10,560 bases of DNA, taken from contig CAMTDY010000098.1 in assembly GCA_947070915.1 (NCBI GenBank), forward strand, positions 1 to 10,560. The letters run 5' to 3'. Positions within the stretch are counted from its first letter, which is position 1, and every line of letters starts with the position of its first letter. Positions 1-5,985 of the stretch are shown here, in pieces. The DNA comes from an uncultured Roseburia sp. Lineage in GTDB: Bacteria; Bacillota; Clostridia; Lachnospirales; Lachnospiraceae. Under the pieces are notes generated by a model. That model did no database searches and was not told the DNA's origin. It saw only the letters and a list, made by a program, of their open reading frames with translations. A program made the position numbers and the translations under genes.

Positions 1-43
1 TGTAGCTCCGTCTCGTGGGCTCGGAGATGTGTATAAGAGACAG
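1..43 (+). other. Nextera sequencing adapter left at contig end (non-genomic)
   Basis: Bases 25-43 are exactly the 19-base Tn5 mosaic end AGATGTGTATAAGAGACAG. Bases 10-24 are GTCTCGTGGGCTCGG, the Illumina Nextera read-2 adapter. Bases 2-9 (GTAGCTCC) sit where the i7 index belongs; the reverse complement GGAGCTAC matches, from memory, Nextera XT index N718. The T at base 1 fits the last base of the flow-cell P7 arm. This is library sequence that escaped trimming, not a mobile element; genomic sequence starts at about base 44. Confidence 0.97.
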
Positions 44-57
44 CGTATATACGACAC

Positions 58-87
58 TTGATTTTTCTCCTGGAAAAATACTATAAT
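58..87 (+). promoter_or_regulatory. Sigma-A type promoter
   Basis: TTGATT at 58-63 and TATAAT at 82-87 are separated by 18 bases. Transcription would start near 94. It could drive the doubtful ORF at 121-213 or, with a leader of about 240 bases, the gene at 337. It lies within 15 bases of the contig break, so part of its regulatory context is missing. Confidence 0.5.
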
Positions 88-120
88 ATAGAAGAGATAA
101 AAAATGTTCGTAAAGGGGGG

Positions 121-213
121 ATGAATCTGATTTGGGGCGGAAGGTTCAATCTGGCAACTTTCCTGAGAACAGTCTATTTTTCTAACAAGCAGGGTCGCTC
201 AAAATTCCGTTAA
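121..213 (+). CDS. Doubtful 30-residue ORF
   Basis: An ATG directly after a GGGGGG run opens 30 codons ending in TAA, about 27 bases downstream of the expected start of the promoter at 58-87. The product is basic, with Arg/Lys in the second half (ending KQGRSKFR), and has no membrane segment or signal peptide. The G-run touches the ATG, leaving no normal Shine-Dalgarno spacing, which argues against translation. I vaguely recall similar tiny predicted proteins in Lachnospiraceae genomes but cannot confirm it. It may instead be an untranslated leader or the residue of a decayed gene. Confidence 0.18.
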   Translation: MNLIWGGRFNLATFLRTVYFSNKQGRSKFR

Positions 214-256
214 ACATGTGAATAAGCAGTTGATTATCAAGTTGAATATTTTTTAT

Positions 257-275
257 CTTTACACTTTATGTAAAG
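257..275. repeat. Inverted repeat, possible operator
   Basis: CTTTACA (257-263) and TGTAAAG (269-275) are perfect complements around the five-base centre CTTTA. The element is 62 bases before the start codon at 337. TTTACA at 258-263 could also act as a weak -35 box, but no good -10 box follows. It is either an operator or a small hairpin in the leader. Confidence 0.35.
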
Positions 276-336
276 GGATTTGATTTTACGCATCACGGTG
301 TACACTTCCTTTTTCATGCAGTACGGGAGGGATAAA

Positions 337-552
337 ATGAGAGAAACTTCATGGCTCCAGGAAGAGCTGGATCGGGCGAAAAAGCAGGGACTTACGGTTC
401 ATATTGAGGGAAAGGCATGTCAATATCAGGATCCGGCAAAGTTCTTTCATCTTTTGGAAGAGCCCTCGTATATGCTCGATTATGTTAGCGATGAAAACGG
501 AAAGATCACTGGCATTTGTTTTGATAAAGTGAATGAAGATGATTTTTCCTGA
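337..552 (+). CDS. Short hypothetical protein (71 aa)
   Basis: I do not recognise this family well enough to name it. The start at 337 is preferred because GGGAGGG lies six bases before the ATG; the in-frame ATG at 280 has no ribosome binding site and would add 19 unusual hydrophobic residues. The 71-residue product is acidic and soluble, with no signal peptide or membrane helix. It opens with an amphipathic helix (TSWLQEELDRAKK, residues 3-15). A beta-rich part follows: VHIEGKAC, a middle helix near residues 32-40, and a C-terminal strand pair around DENGK (residues 55-59) ending in ICFDKV. The predicted layout, helix then small beta sheet, looks like a compact single domain. It stands alone, with a hairpin terminator about 110 bases after its stop. 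Codon use looks normal for the window. Confidence 0.65.
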   Translation: MRETSWLQEELDRAKKQGLTVHIEGKACQYQDPAKFFHLLEEPSYMLDYVSDENGKITGICFDKVNEDDFS

Positions 553-663
553 CGAAGCGTATTATCAGGAGACATACAGATCCAGAGTGCAAATTCAATT
601 TAGGGATAAAGGTGTATGAATCCTAAAAGGTGGGAATTGGGAACACAATATTTGATATCGGGG

Positions 664-698
664 AAGAGGGCTGCTTTTCAGGCAGTTCTCTTTCTATC
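664..698 (+). terminator. Probable intrinsic terminator
   Basis: AAGAGGGCTGC (664-674) pairs with GCAGTTCTCTT (682-692) through 11 pairs, two of them G-U, around the loop TTTTCAG. A pyrimidine-rich tail (TTCTATCTC) follows. It would end transcripts of the 337-552 gene before the promoter at 763-771. The tail is weaker than a plain T-run. No convincing gene lies in 553-825. Confidence 0.5.
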
Positions 699-762
699 TC
701 TAAAACAATCTGAAATATAAAAACAAAAATATCCTGTTATTGTGGCAAAACTGGGAAAAATT

Positions 763-771
763 TGCTATACT
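763..771 (+). promoter_or_regulatory. Extended -10 promoter for the membrane-protein gene
   Basis: TGCTATACT is a TGn-extended -10 box (TATACT at 766-771). There is no good -35 hexamer at 16-18 bases; the nearest, TTGTGG at 740-745, is 20 bases away. Transcription would start near 778, leaving a leader of about 48 bases before the ATG at 826. Confidence 0.55.
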
Positions 772-825
772 TTCTTTATAACTAATGTATGATTTATATA
801 GGATGAGAAAACAGGAGGATAAGGA

Positions 826-1779
826 ATGTTATTTTTAGAGATCATAGGGGCATATTATGGTTCGATCATTATTTGGAGCCTAGTAACAGGATTTATGAAT
901 CTGCTGGCAGCTAAGATTCTGCAGAGTGGAGAGTTTGCTTCTTTTCGTTATTTGAATATAAAAATACTGAAGAGACAGGGAAATTTAACGATAAAAAAGG
1001 ATAAGTTTTGTTTTATCCCTCAGGTGAACGTAATCGCTGCCCCGGATTTTTTCATGGACAATAGGATCCGCATCATGACTCTGGGGGTGGGAAATATGTC
1101 AGGGTTTATTTGTTATGGTATGCTCTGTATGCTGGTGTACCATGTGGCGGCAGGCACAGAATTTTTCCGGATGTATATGCTGGGAGCGATCATAGTTTTT
1201 TCTTTCGGAATATTACAATTGATCAGTGTTGCCTGTTCTGGTAGGGGGAATTCACCGCAGGCGGCGCTGCAAAGGAAGAGTCAACAGATTCTGGCCCTTA
1301 TAATGGAGGGGACACACCCGGCGCAGCTTGAGGACTGGCTGTCAGAAGAGGTGGAATTATCCGGCACTGCCCTTGCCGAAAAATATCGATATGTTCAATT
1401 CCAGTATTTTTGTGCATTGGAAAAAGGAGATGAGGAACGGGTAAGCCAGCTGATACATAAAATGGAGAAAGCGCTGCCCCAGAATGTGCCGACTTTTTTA
1501 GGCGGTGTCTGTGGTGAGCTGATATTTTATTATTCTTATCTGGAAAAAGACCGAAAGAAGGTAGAGAGATATAAGAACCAGGCACCCGCCATGATCGAGA
1601 ACGATATGGATGTGAATGGCAGAAGGGTGTATGCGTACTATCTCTATGGAAAAGAAGCAGATACCGATAAGATTCTGGAAGTGATCGAGGAAGGGCTGGC
1701 AGTGGCACAGGAGTTTTCAATGCCGGGAAATATTCCTATGGAGACAAAACTGCTGCAGCACTTAAGGGATCTGTTATAA
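826..1779 (+). CDS. Membrane protein of unknown function with helical C-terminal domain
   Basis: The 317-residue product has three hydrophobic segments: about residues 5-27, 85-106 and 112-137. A short polar region (residues 45-80) lies between the first and second. From about residue 145 to the end the protein is soluble and predicted mostly alpha-helical, with tetratricopeptide-like spacing of aromatic and small residues (for example EKYRYVQFQYFCALEKGDEE near 185-204). The start is secure: AGGAGG lies seven bases before the ATG. The layout reminds me of clostridial hypothetical membrane proteins that look like degenerate M50 peptidases, but no HExxH zinc motif is present, so no peptidase activity should be assumed. 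The C-terminal domain probably faces the cytoplasm and binds a partner. Its own promoter lies upstream, and the AT-rich gene at 1814 follows after 34 bases with no terminator between, so co-transcription is possible. Confidence 0.8.
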   Translation: MLFLEIIGAYYGSIIIWSLVTGFMNLLAAKILQSGEFASFRYLNIKILKRQGNLTIKKDKFCFIPQVNVIAAPDFFMDNRIRIMTLGVGNMSGFICYGMLCMLVYHVAAGTEFFRMYMLGAIIVFSFGILQLISVACSGRGNSPQAALQRKSQQILALIMEGTHPAQLEDWLSEEVELSGTALAEKYRYVQFQYFCALEKGDEERVSQLIHKMEKALPQNVPTFLGGVCGELIFYYSYLEKDRKKVERYKNQAPAMIENDMDVNGRRVYAYYLYGKEADTDKILEVIEEGLAVAQEFSMPGNIPMETKLLQHLRDLL

Positions 1780-1813
1780 AAATATATTAATTAAAAAATG
1801 GAGAATAATAGAC

Positions 1814-2200
1814 ATGAAAGAAAGATTTTATATTCCAGAGAATTTAAAAAAGGTGCCATTAAATCGTAAGGTTGCTATAGAATTGTTAGAATATGTTATT
1901 GCTAATCAAAGTGAGCCTGCTATTACATATGGTAAGTTAGCCTCGAAAGTAGATAGGGATTTTAATCCACGAAACTTGGATAAACCTCTTGGTGTTGTTT
2001 CAAGTGCATGTATAGAAAACAACTTACCTCCAGTTTCTGGAGTAGTTATAAATAAAGAAATTAAATTACCAGGGGAAGGGTTCTATAAAGAGTTTTTTTC
2101 TGGTAGCCCTATGGGAGAGTGGGAGGAAATTTATGTAAAGAACATATTAGCAATTAAAAAGTGCAAATTATGGAAAGATTTTTTGGATGCTATTATGTAA
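1814..2200 (+). CDS. Alkyltransferase-like (MGMT core-like) protein, AT-rich
   Basis: The 128-residue product carries ITYGKLA (residues 37-43), then a helical stretch (LGVVSSACIENN, 59-70), then LPPVSGVVIN (71-80) and LPGEGFYKEF (85-94). The order resembles the winged-helix core of O6-methylguanine-DNA methyltransferases and alkyltransferase-like proteins (YGxxA, helix, then PCHRVI). The PCHR cysteine position reads PPVSG here, so methyl transfer is not expected; binding of modified DNA is more likely. Related small proteins with 'LPPLSxxVVN..LPGxGF' are, from memory, found near restriction-type nucleases, which this window lacks. A GGAG lies ten bases before the ATG. Composition is the main oddity: the gene is far richer in A/T, with many TTA, ATA and AAA codons, than the genes either side. 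This points to recent acquisition. Family assignment is moderate and function is inferred. Confidence 0.7.
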   Translation: MKERFYIPENLKKVPLNRKVAIELLEYVIANQSEPAITYGKLASKVDRDFNPRNLDKPLGVVSSACIENNLPPVSGVVINKEIKLPGEGFYKEFFSGSPMGEWEEIYVKNILAIKKCKLWKDFLDAIM

Positions 2201-2240
2201 GATAAATTGGAGCGATGAGTTATGACAATTCAAATAGAAC

Positions 2241-2264
2241 GGCAGGCGAAATGTATCGCCTGCC
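2241..2264. terminator. Hairpin between convergent genes
   Basis: GGCAGGCGA (2241-2249) and TCGCCTGCC (2256-2264) form a perfect nine-pair stem with a six-base loop. It lies between the stop codons of the plus gene ending at 2200 and the minus gene ending at 2313, where a shared terminator is expected. Neither side has a clean T-run, so termination may be weak or Rho-assisted. Confidence 0.55.
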
Positions 2265-2312
2265 TTCCATTATATTAATGATTTGTATCACTTAGTTTAA
2301 AGGAGTATTCTG

Positions 2313-3242
2313 TCAGAAGCATTCATTTTTGCCTGCGTCGCCGCGGGCAGAATATTCATTTGATCCCAGATTAAAATAAGTATCACCAGCAAGTTCTTCC
2401 CGCTCCACATAGAGGCTGCCACTGGCCCGTGCGCTCATATACCATTTCATCAGGGTAAGCCTTCCATGAGAAATCTCGATGCAGGTGATGCACTGGGGAT
2501 GGACACAGCTTCCTGTATTGAGATAGGATGTATCTTCGGAGCTGACCATCGGCCGGTGGGTGTGTCCGGTGATCAATGTCCGGTGGTATTCTTTTGCCCA
2601 TGCCGCCAGCCGGCTTTCGGAACGCTGTTTGGTGGTATTATTTTTGGCTGCACTGGTTGGGTCCAGGATTCCTACCTGTTCCAGCGGTTTCCACAGATAA
2701 CGGACGAGAAAACAGTTGACTGGCCACAATGTGGAGTTTAGGAGGGAGGACTGGTGTCCGTGGGTGAGATACAGGCTTTTTCCCGTCTGCTCATTGCGGA
2801 GCACCAGTCCCGGATAAAAAATGATGTCAGGAAATAATTCTTTTTGGCACTGGCTGGAGATGCAGTAATAGGTGGAACACTTTTTTCGGGCAAATGAGGC
2901 GTGTTTTTTGATCATGTCGTGGTTTCCGTAGATCATATAGAGCCTGTTGTCCTGATAAAACCGGGCCAGCTGCCGGAATACGTCACCATGGATTTCTTTG
3001 ATCTGTTCCATATTCCTGTTTTCCCAGAGTTCGTCTCCATCTCCCAGTTCAATGTAGGTGTAGCCACTCTGATAATAATAGTTCAGAGCGGCGAGATAGA
3101 GATGGCGGTTTTTCAGAAAATTGTCGCCCTGGGTACCGCTTCCCCGGTGACAGTCACTGAAAAGCACATAACGGCTCCTGGATTCCAGAGGAAGAACGGG
3201 AACATTGCGAAAGGATTTATTTAGTCGTCTTCGGCAGCTCAT
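2313..3242 (-). CDS. Calcineurin-like metallophosphoesterase
   Basis: This 309-residue protein has all the metal-binding motifs of the calcineurin-like phosphoesterase superfamily, in order: SDCHRG (Asp30, His32), GDGDELWE (Asp68 and following), GNHD (106-109), THGHQ (His161, His163) and GHTHRP (His227, His229). It should hydrolyse a phosphomonoester or phosphodiester with two divalent metals. The substrate cannot be read from the sequence. The GDGDELWE form resembles LpxH-like members, but a Gram-positive host would have no lipid A, so another substrate is expected. There is no signal peptide or membrane helix, so it is cytoplasmic. AAAGGAGA six bases before the ATG fixes the start. The gene begins 12 bases after the DUF4474-type gene, so the two form an operon. 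The last 40 residues after the final motif look like an extension without known function. Confidence 0.92.
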   Translation of the reverse strand: MSCRRRLNKSFRNVPVLPLESRSRYVLFSDCHRGSGTQGDNFLKNRHLYLAALNYYYQSGYTYIELGDGDELWENRNMEQIKEIHGDVFRQLARFYQDNRLYMIYGNHDMIKKHASFARKKCSTYYCISSQCQKELFPDIIFYPGLVLRNEQTGKSLYLTHGHQSSLLNSTLWPVNCFLVRYLWKPLEQVGILDPTSAAKNNTTKQRSESRLAAWAKEYHRTLITGHTHRPMVSSEDTSYLNTGSCVHPQCITCIEISHGRLTLMKWYMSARASGSLYVEREELAGDTYFNLGSNEYSARGDAGKNECF

Positions 3243-3254
3243 CCGGATCTCCTT

Positions 3255-4154
3255 TCAGTGTTTTTTGTGATGTTTTCCCTTTCTTCCAAAGCGTCTCAGC
3301 CTGAAGATACGGCGGAATACAAAGGGAATGTAATAATAGAGATACAAAAGTTTACTGCCGGAATCTTCAAAAGGTCTCGTGACAAAACAGAAGAGTTTGC
3401 AGAAGATCCGGTTTTTAAACTGAACATAATGGCAGTACCATCTTTTCAGGAAACACCAATGCTGGCTGCCGGCGCGGAAAGTAAAAGACACGCTGGTATA
3501 CATAACATCGATATCATCGGGGTCGTGCCCGCTGGCCAGCAGGGCCTCCAGAAAGGCATCCCTCATTGACAGGTCATGGAACCGGAGGGTTATATCCACA
3601 GACAACTCTTTTGGACTGGAAAACAGTCCCATAGAGAAAATGGTCAGCCACCAGTGCTCTTTTTGAAGTGTGGCGACGGGACAGCCCCTTCGCCGGAGAC
3701 GCATGGTGATTTCTGGCATTTCTTCCTCTGCTGCTGCATGGAAAATGGTAAATCTGCGGGCCGCCGGGGATATGATTTGATTGGTATGATAGATCCCCAC
3801 CTCGCTTCCGGTATTGATGCCGTACTGCCCTTTCCAAAATTCGATCAGCCATGTTTTGCCGTCATGATCAAAATACACAGGATAACTGTCAAATACCATA
3901 TTAAAATATGGTGCGCCCCGGTCATAGACATCTCCATAACCGAAATCCTTCTGCCAGGCGTCCAGGCGGCTGGAAAAAATGTCCTGCCTGGAATAGTAGT
4001 TATAGCCAAGAGGTTCCACCAGTTCATTCAGAAGCCGGCATTTGTGCATGTCAGACATACAGCAGATCTTGCAGATGATCTTTTTCTTCCTCCAGTGAAA
4101 GACCAGAAGGCATACAATGGCGATCAGTACTATAATAGAGATTGTGAGATACAT
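3255..4154 (-). CDS. Membrane-anchored DUF4474-type protein
   Basis: The product is 299 residues from the ATG at 4154, which has GGAG six bases upstream. An in-frame ATG at 4166 would add four residues but has no ribosome binding site. Residues 2-21 form one hydrophobic helix followed by RKKK, so the protein is an N-terminally anchored membrane protein with its bulk probably in the cytoplasm. A small cysteine cluster follows (CKICC, residues 28-32, and Cys39). The central part carries conserved-looking aromatic blocks, including YFNMVFDSYPVYFD and LIEFWKGQYGINTG (about 83-116), which I recognise as the DUF4474 family of clostridia. The C-terminus has a hydrophobic patch (about 270-284) and a very basic tail of Arg, Lys and His. 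The family function is unknown. Pairing with a phosphoesterase gene 12 bases downstream suggests a shared task at the membrane. I found no convincing promoter in the short gap after the terminator at 4245-4283. Confidence 0.8.
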   Translation of the reverse strand: MYLTISIIVLIAIVCLLVFHWRKKKIICKICCMSDMHKCRLLNELVEPLGYNYYSRQDIFSSRLDAWQKDFGYGDVYDRGAPYFNMVFDSYPVYFDHDGKTWLIEFWKGQYGINTGSEVGIYHTNQIISPAARRFTIFHAAAEEEMPEITMRLRRRGCPVATLQKEHWWLTIFSMGLFSSPKELSVDITLRFHDLSMRDAFLEALLASGHDPDDIDVMYTSVSFTFRAGSQHWCFLKRWYCHYVQFKNRIFCKLFCFVTRPFEDSGSKLLYLYYYIPFVFRRIFRLRRFGRKGKHHKKH

Positions 4155-4244
4155 AGAATTCTCCATTCTTTGGTTTGTTATTACATTTTATGCGGAATAT
4201 GTCGAAAAGTGAGGGGTTATGACGATAAATGAAAATAAATGCAG

Positions 4245-4283
4245 AAAAAGGGATCTGCCCCATTTTTATGGGGAACAGATCCC
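4245..4283 (-). terminator. Intrinsic terminator of the PurF-like gene
   Basis: Plus-strand 4250-4257 (GGGATCTG) pairs with 4276-4283 (CAGATCCC), then CCCC (4258-4261) with GGGG (4270-4273), with a two-base bulge and a TTTT loop. On the minus strand the stem is followed by TTTTT (plus 4249-4245). This is a classic terminator 35 bases after the stop of the PurF-like gene. It insulates it from the downstream DUF4474-type operon. Confidence 0.88.
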
Positions 4284-4317
4284 AGGTTACGATCAATGTT
4301 GATATAAGATGTGTCGT

Positions 4318-5727
4318 TTATTCTTTTCCATTCCAGCAGTAGGTGCACAGATTTTCCTGTGGAATTCCCACTGATGCGAGCATATCATCCAGACGGTTAT
4401 AACGCAGGGTTGTAAAATTCAATTCCTTGCGGATTTCTTCTACCATCTGTTCATATTTGGGTGATTCCGGATCGGTATATTCCTGCAGTACGTTATCAGA
4501 TACATCTTCTGTGCCCTCCAGGCGGGCGATCACGCGTCTTGTGATCAGATCCATCTCTGAAGTGGAACGGGAAAAATTCAAATATTTGCAGCCGTATACC
4601 AGAGGCGGACAGGCAGGCCGGATATGGACTTCCTTCGCGCCGCTTTTGTATAAGAATTCTGTGGTCTCGCGCAGCTGGGTGCCCCGGACGATAGAATCGT
4701 CGATCAGGAGCAGGCTTTTGTCCTTGATAAGATCGTGGACGGCGATCAGCTTCATTTTGGCGATCAGATTCCGTTTGCTCTGGATCGTGGGCATAAAAGA
4801 ACGGGGCCAGGTTGGCGTATATTTGATAAAAGGCCGGGAAAATGGGATTCCCGAAGCGTTGGAGTAGCCAATGGCATGGGCTGTACCAGAATCCGGTACG
4901 CCGGCCACGATGTCCGGTTTGACATGATCCCGCCTTGCCAGGCTGGCTCCGCAGTTATAGCGCATCTGTTCTACGCTGACGCCCTCATAAGAACTGGAGG
5001 GATAACCATAATATACCCACAGGAAGGTACAGATCTTTAGTTTTTTTCCGGGGGCCATCAGTACATGTACACCCTCTTCTGTCACGACGTCGATCTCACC
5101 AGGCCCCAGTTCCTTAAAGTCCTGATACCCCAGATTCTGATAGGCAAAAGATTCAAAGGAGATGCAGTATGCGTCTTCCTTTTTGCCAATGACGATCGGA
5201 GTGCGTCCATATTTATCCCTGGCGGCGTAAATGCCTTTTGGTGTCATGAGCATCATCGTCAGGGAACCGTCAATGAGTTCCTGCGCATAATGGATTCCCT
5301 CAATAATATTTTCTTTCTGGTTGATGATGGCAGCCACCAGTTCCGTGGGATTGATATCACCGCCACTCATTTCTAGAAAATGGGAGTTTCCATTGGAAAA
5401 AATAGTATCTACAATTTCTTTTGTGTTGTTAATCTTACTGACTGTGGTGATGGCATAGGTGCCGTGGTGGGAGCGCACGATCAACGGCTGGGGTTCGTAA
5501 TCTGAAATACAGCCGATGCCATAATAGCCTTTCATTTTTTGTACGTCTTTATCAAATTTAGTCCGGAAAGGAGAATTTTCAATATTATGGATGGCGCGGT
5601 CAAAGCCGTCCTCTCCATACACGGCAAGACCGCCGCGTCTCGTTCCCAGGTGAGAATGATAGTCCGTTCCAAAAAATAAGTCAAAAATGCAGTCCTTTTT
5701 TGCTGCAACGCCAAAAAATCCGCCCAT
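4318..5727 (-). CDS. PurF-like amidophosphoribosyltransferase paralogue lacking the glutaminase nucleophile
   Basis: The 469-residue protein has the full PurF layout. An N-terminal Ntn-hydrolase domain spans about residues 1-230. A phosphoribosyltransferase domain follows, with the PRPP loop LLIDDSIVRGTQ (340-351) matching PurF. Cys233, Cys373 or 380, Cys461 and Cys464 sit where PurF of the Bacillus type binds its 4Fe-4S cluster. True PurF uses an N-terminal cysteine to release ammonia from glutamine. Here residue 2 is Gly (MGGFFG), the RYST segment reads GCISDYEPQ (72-80), and the HNGN segment reads SKINN (97-101). Glutaminase activity is therefore unlikely, although annotation pipelines usually call this family purF. 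AAGGAGA lies six bases before the ATG, and no upstream start restores a cysteine. It is a single-gene unit with its own promoter, leader hairpin and terminator, outside any purine cluster. It may use free ammonia, serve as a PRPP or purine sensor, or make another phosphoribosyl product. Confidence 0.9.
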   Translation of the reverse strand: MGGFFGVAAKKDCIFDLFFGTDYHSHLGTRRGGLAVYGEDGFDRAIHNIENSPFRTKFDKDVQKMKGYYGIGCISDYEPQPLIVRSHHGTYAITTVSKINNTKEIVDTIFSNGNSHFLEMSGGDINPTELVAAIINQKENIIEGIHYAQELIDGSLTMMLMTPKGIYAARDKYGRTPIVIGKKEDAYCISFESFAYQNLGYQDFKELGPGEIDVVTEEGVHVLMAPGKKLKICTFLWVYYGYPSSSYEGVSVEQMRYNCGASLARRDHVKPDIVAGVPDSGTAHAIGYSNASGIPFSRPFIKYTPTWPRSFMPTIQSKRNLIAKMKLIAVHDLIKDKSLLLIDDSIVRGTQLRETTEFLYKSGAKEVHIRPACPPLVYGCKYLNFSRSTSEMDLITRRVIARLEGTEDVSDNVLQEYTDPESPKYEQMVEEIRKELNFTTLRYNRLDDMLASVGIPQENLCTYCWNGKE

Positions 5728-5747
5728 GATAATCTCCTTATTTAAAC

Positions 5748-5774
5748 TGATATGCCAATTTTAAAGGCATATCA
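5748..5774 (-). repeat. Leader hairpin or operator of the PurF-like gene
   Basis: TGATATGCC (5748-5756) and GGCATATCA (5766-5774) are perfect nine-base arms around an AT-only nine-base centre. The element lies in the leader of the PurF-like gene, ending about 20 bases before its start codon and just upstream of its ribosome binding site. It could be a repressor site or a hairpin that affects translation. A smaller palindrome, TGTCTGAAGACA, lies at 5783-5794. I see no match to a purine riboswitch. Confidence 0.5.
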
Positions 5775-5817
5775 ATGCTGGCTGTCTGAAGACATGTCCA
5801 GATTGATTTACAGATTT

Positions 5818-5846
5818 ATTTTATCAAGCATTGGCGTAACTGACAA
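5818..5846 (-). promoter_or_regulatory. Promoter of the PurF-like gene
   Basis: Read on the minus strand, TTGTCA (5846-5841) and TAAAAT (5823-5818) are 17 bases apart, and TGA directly before the -10 gives an extended -10. Transcription should start near 5811, giving a leader of about 84 bases that contains the inverted repeat at 5748-5774. Confidence 0.75.
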
Positions 5847-5894
5847 GAGGAAATTCAATTTCTTTTCTTTTTTTCGGAGGGGATGGCACGATAG

Positions 5895-5923
5895 TTGCGA
5901 AACCCCGCGTTTTTTGTTATAAT
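5895..5923 (+). promoter_or_regulatory. Promoter of the NifX-like gene
   Basis: TTGCGA (5895-5900) and TATAAT (5918-5923) are 17 bases apart, with TG before the -10 (TGTTATAAT). Transcription would start near 5930. The short leader can form TGGCAG (5933-5938) with CTGCCA (5953-5958). The two divergent promoters are about 50 bases apart. Confidence 0.8.
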
Positions 5924-5985
5924 CATGTTATTTGGCAGAGGTTAGGTTTTTGCTGCCAGAACAGTATAGGAAAGGAAGGATATAT

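Noticed and set aside
25..43. Tn5 mosaic end as a natural transposon terminus
   Set aside because: It is joined to the synthetic Nextera read-2 adapter and an index-like octamer, so it is library sequence.
44..54. The 11-base sequence at 44-54 recurs at 6401-6411 (CGTATATACGA)
   Set aside because: Several 11-base matches are expected by chance in 10 kb, and nothing else is shared around the two sites.
258..270. Similarity of TTTACACTTTATG to the E. coli lac promoter core
   Set aside because: A 13-base match without the rest of the lac region, in AT-rich DNA, is not evidence of vector sequence; flanks do not match.
616..720. 34-codon ORF on the plus strand
   Set aside because: It has only a weak ribosome binding site, no recognisable features, and contains the hairpin terminator at 664-692.
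2222..2278. 18-codon ORF starting after the 1814-2200 gene
   Set aside because: It consists mostly of the terminator hairpin and has no ribosome binding site.
3576..4232. 218-codon plus-strand ORF
   Set aside because: It lies antisense to the DUF4474-type gene, has no ribosome binding site or family features, and codon choice follows the minus-strand gene.
4051..4296. 81-codon minus-strand ORF upstream of the DUF4474-type gene
   Set aside because: It is in another frame, starts inside the terminator hairpin at 4245-4283 and overlaps the true gene start.
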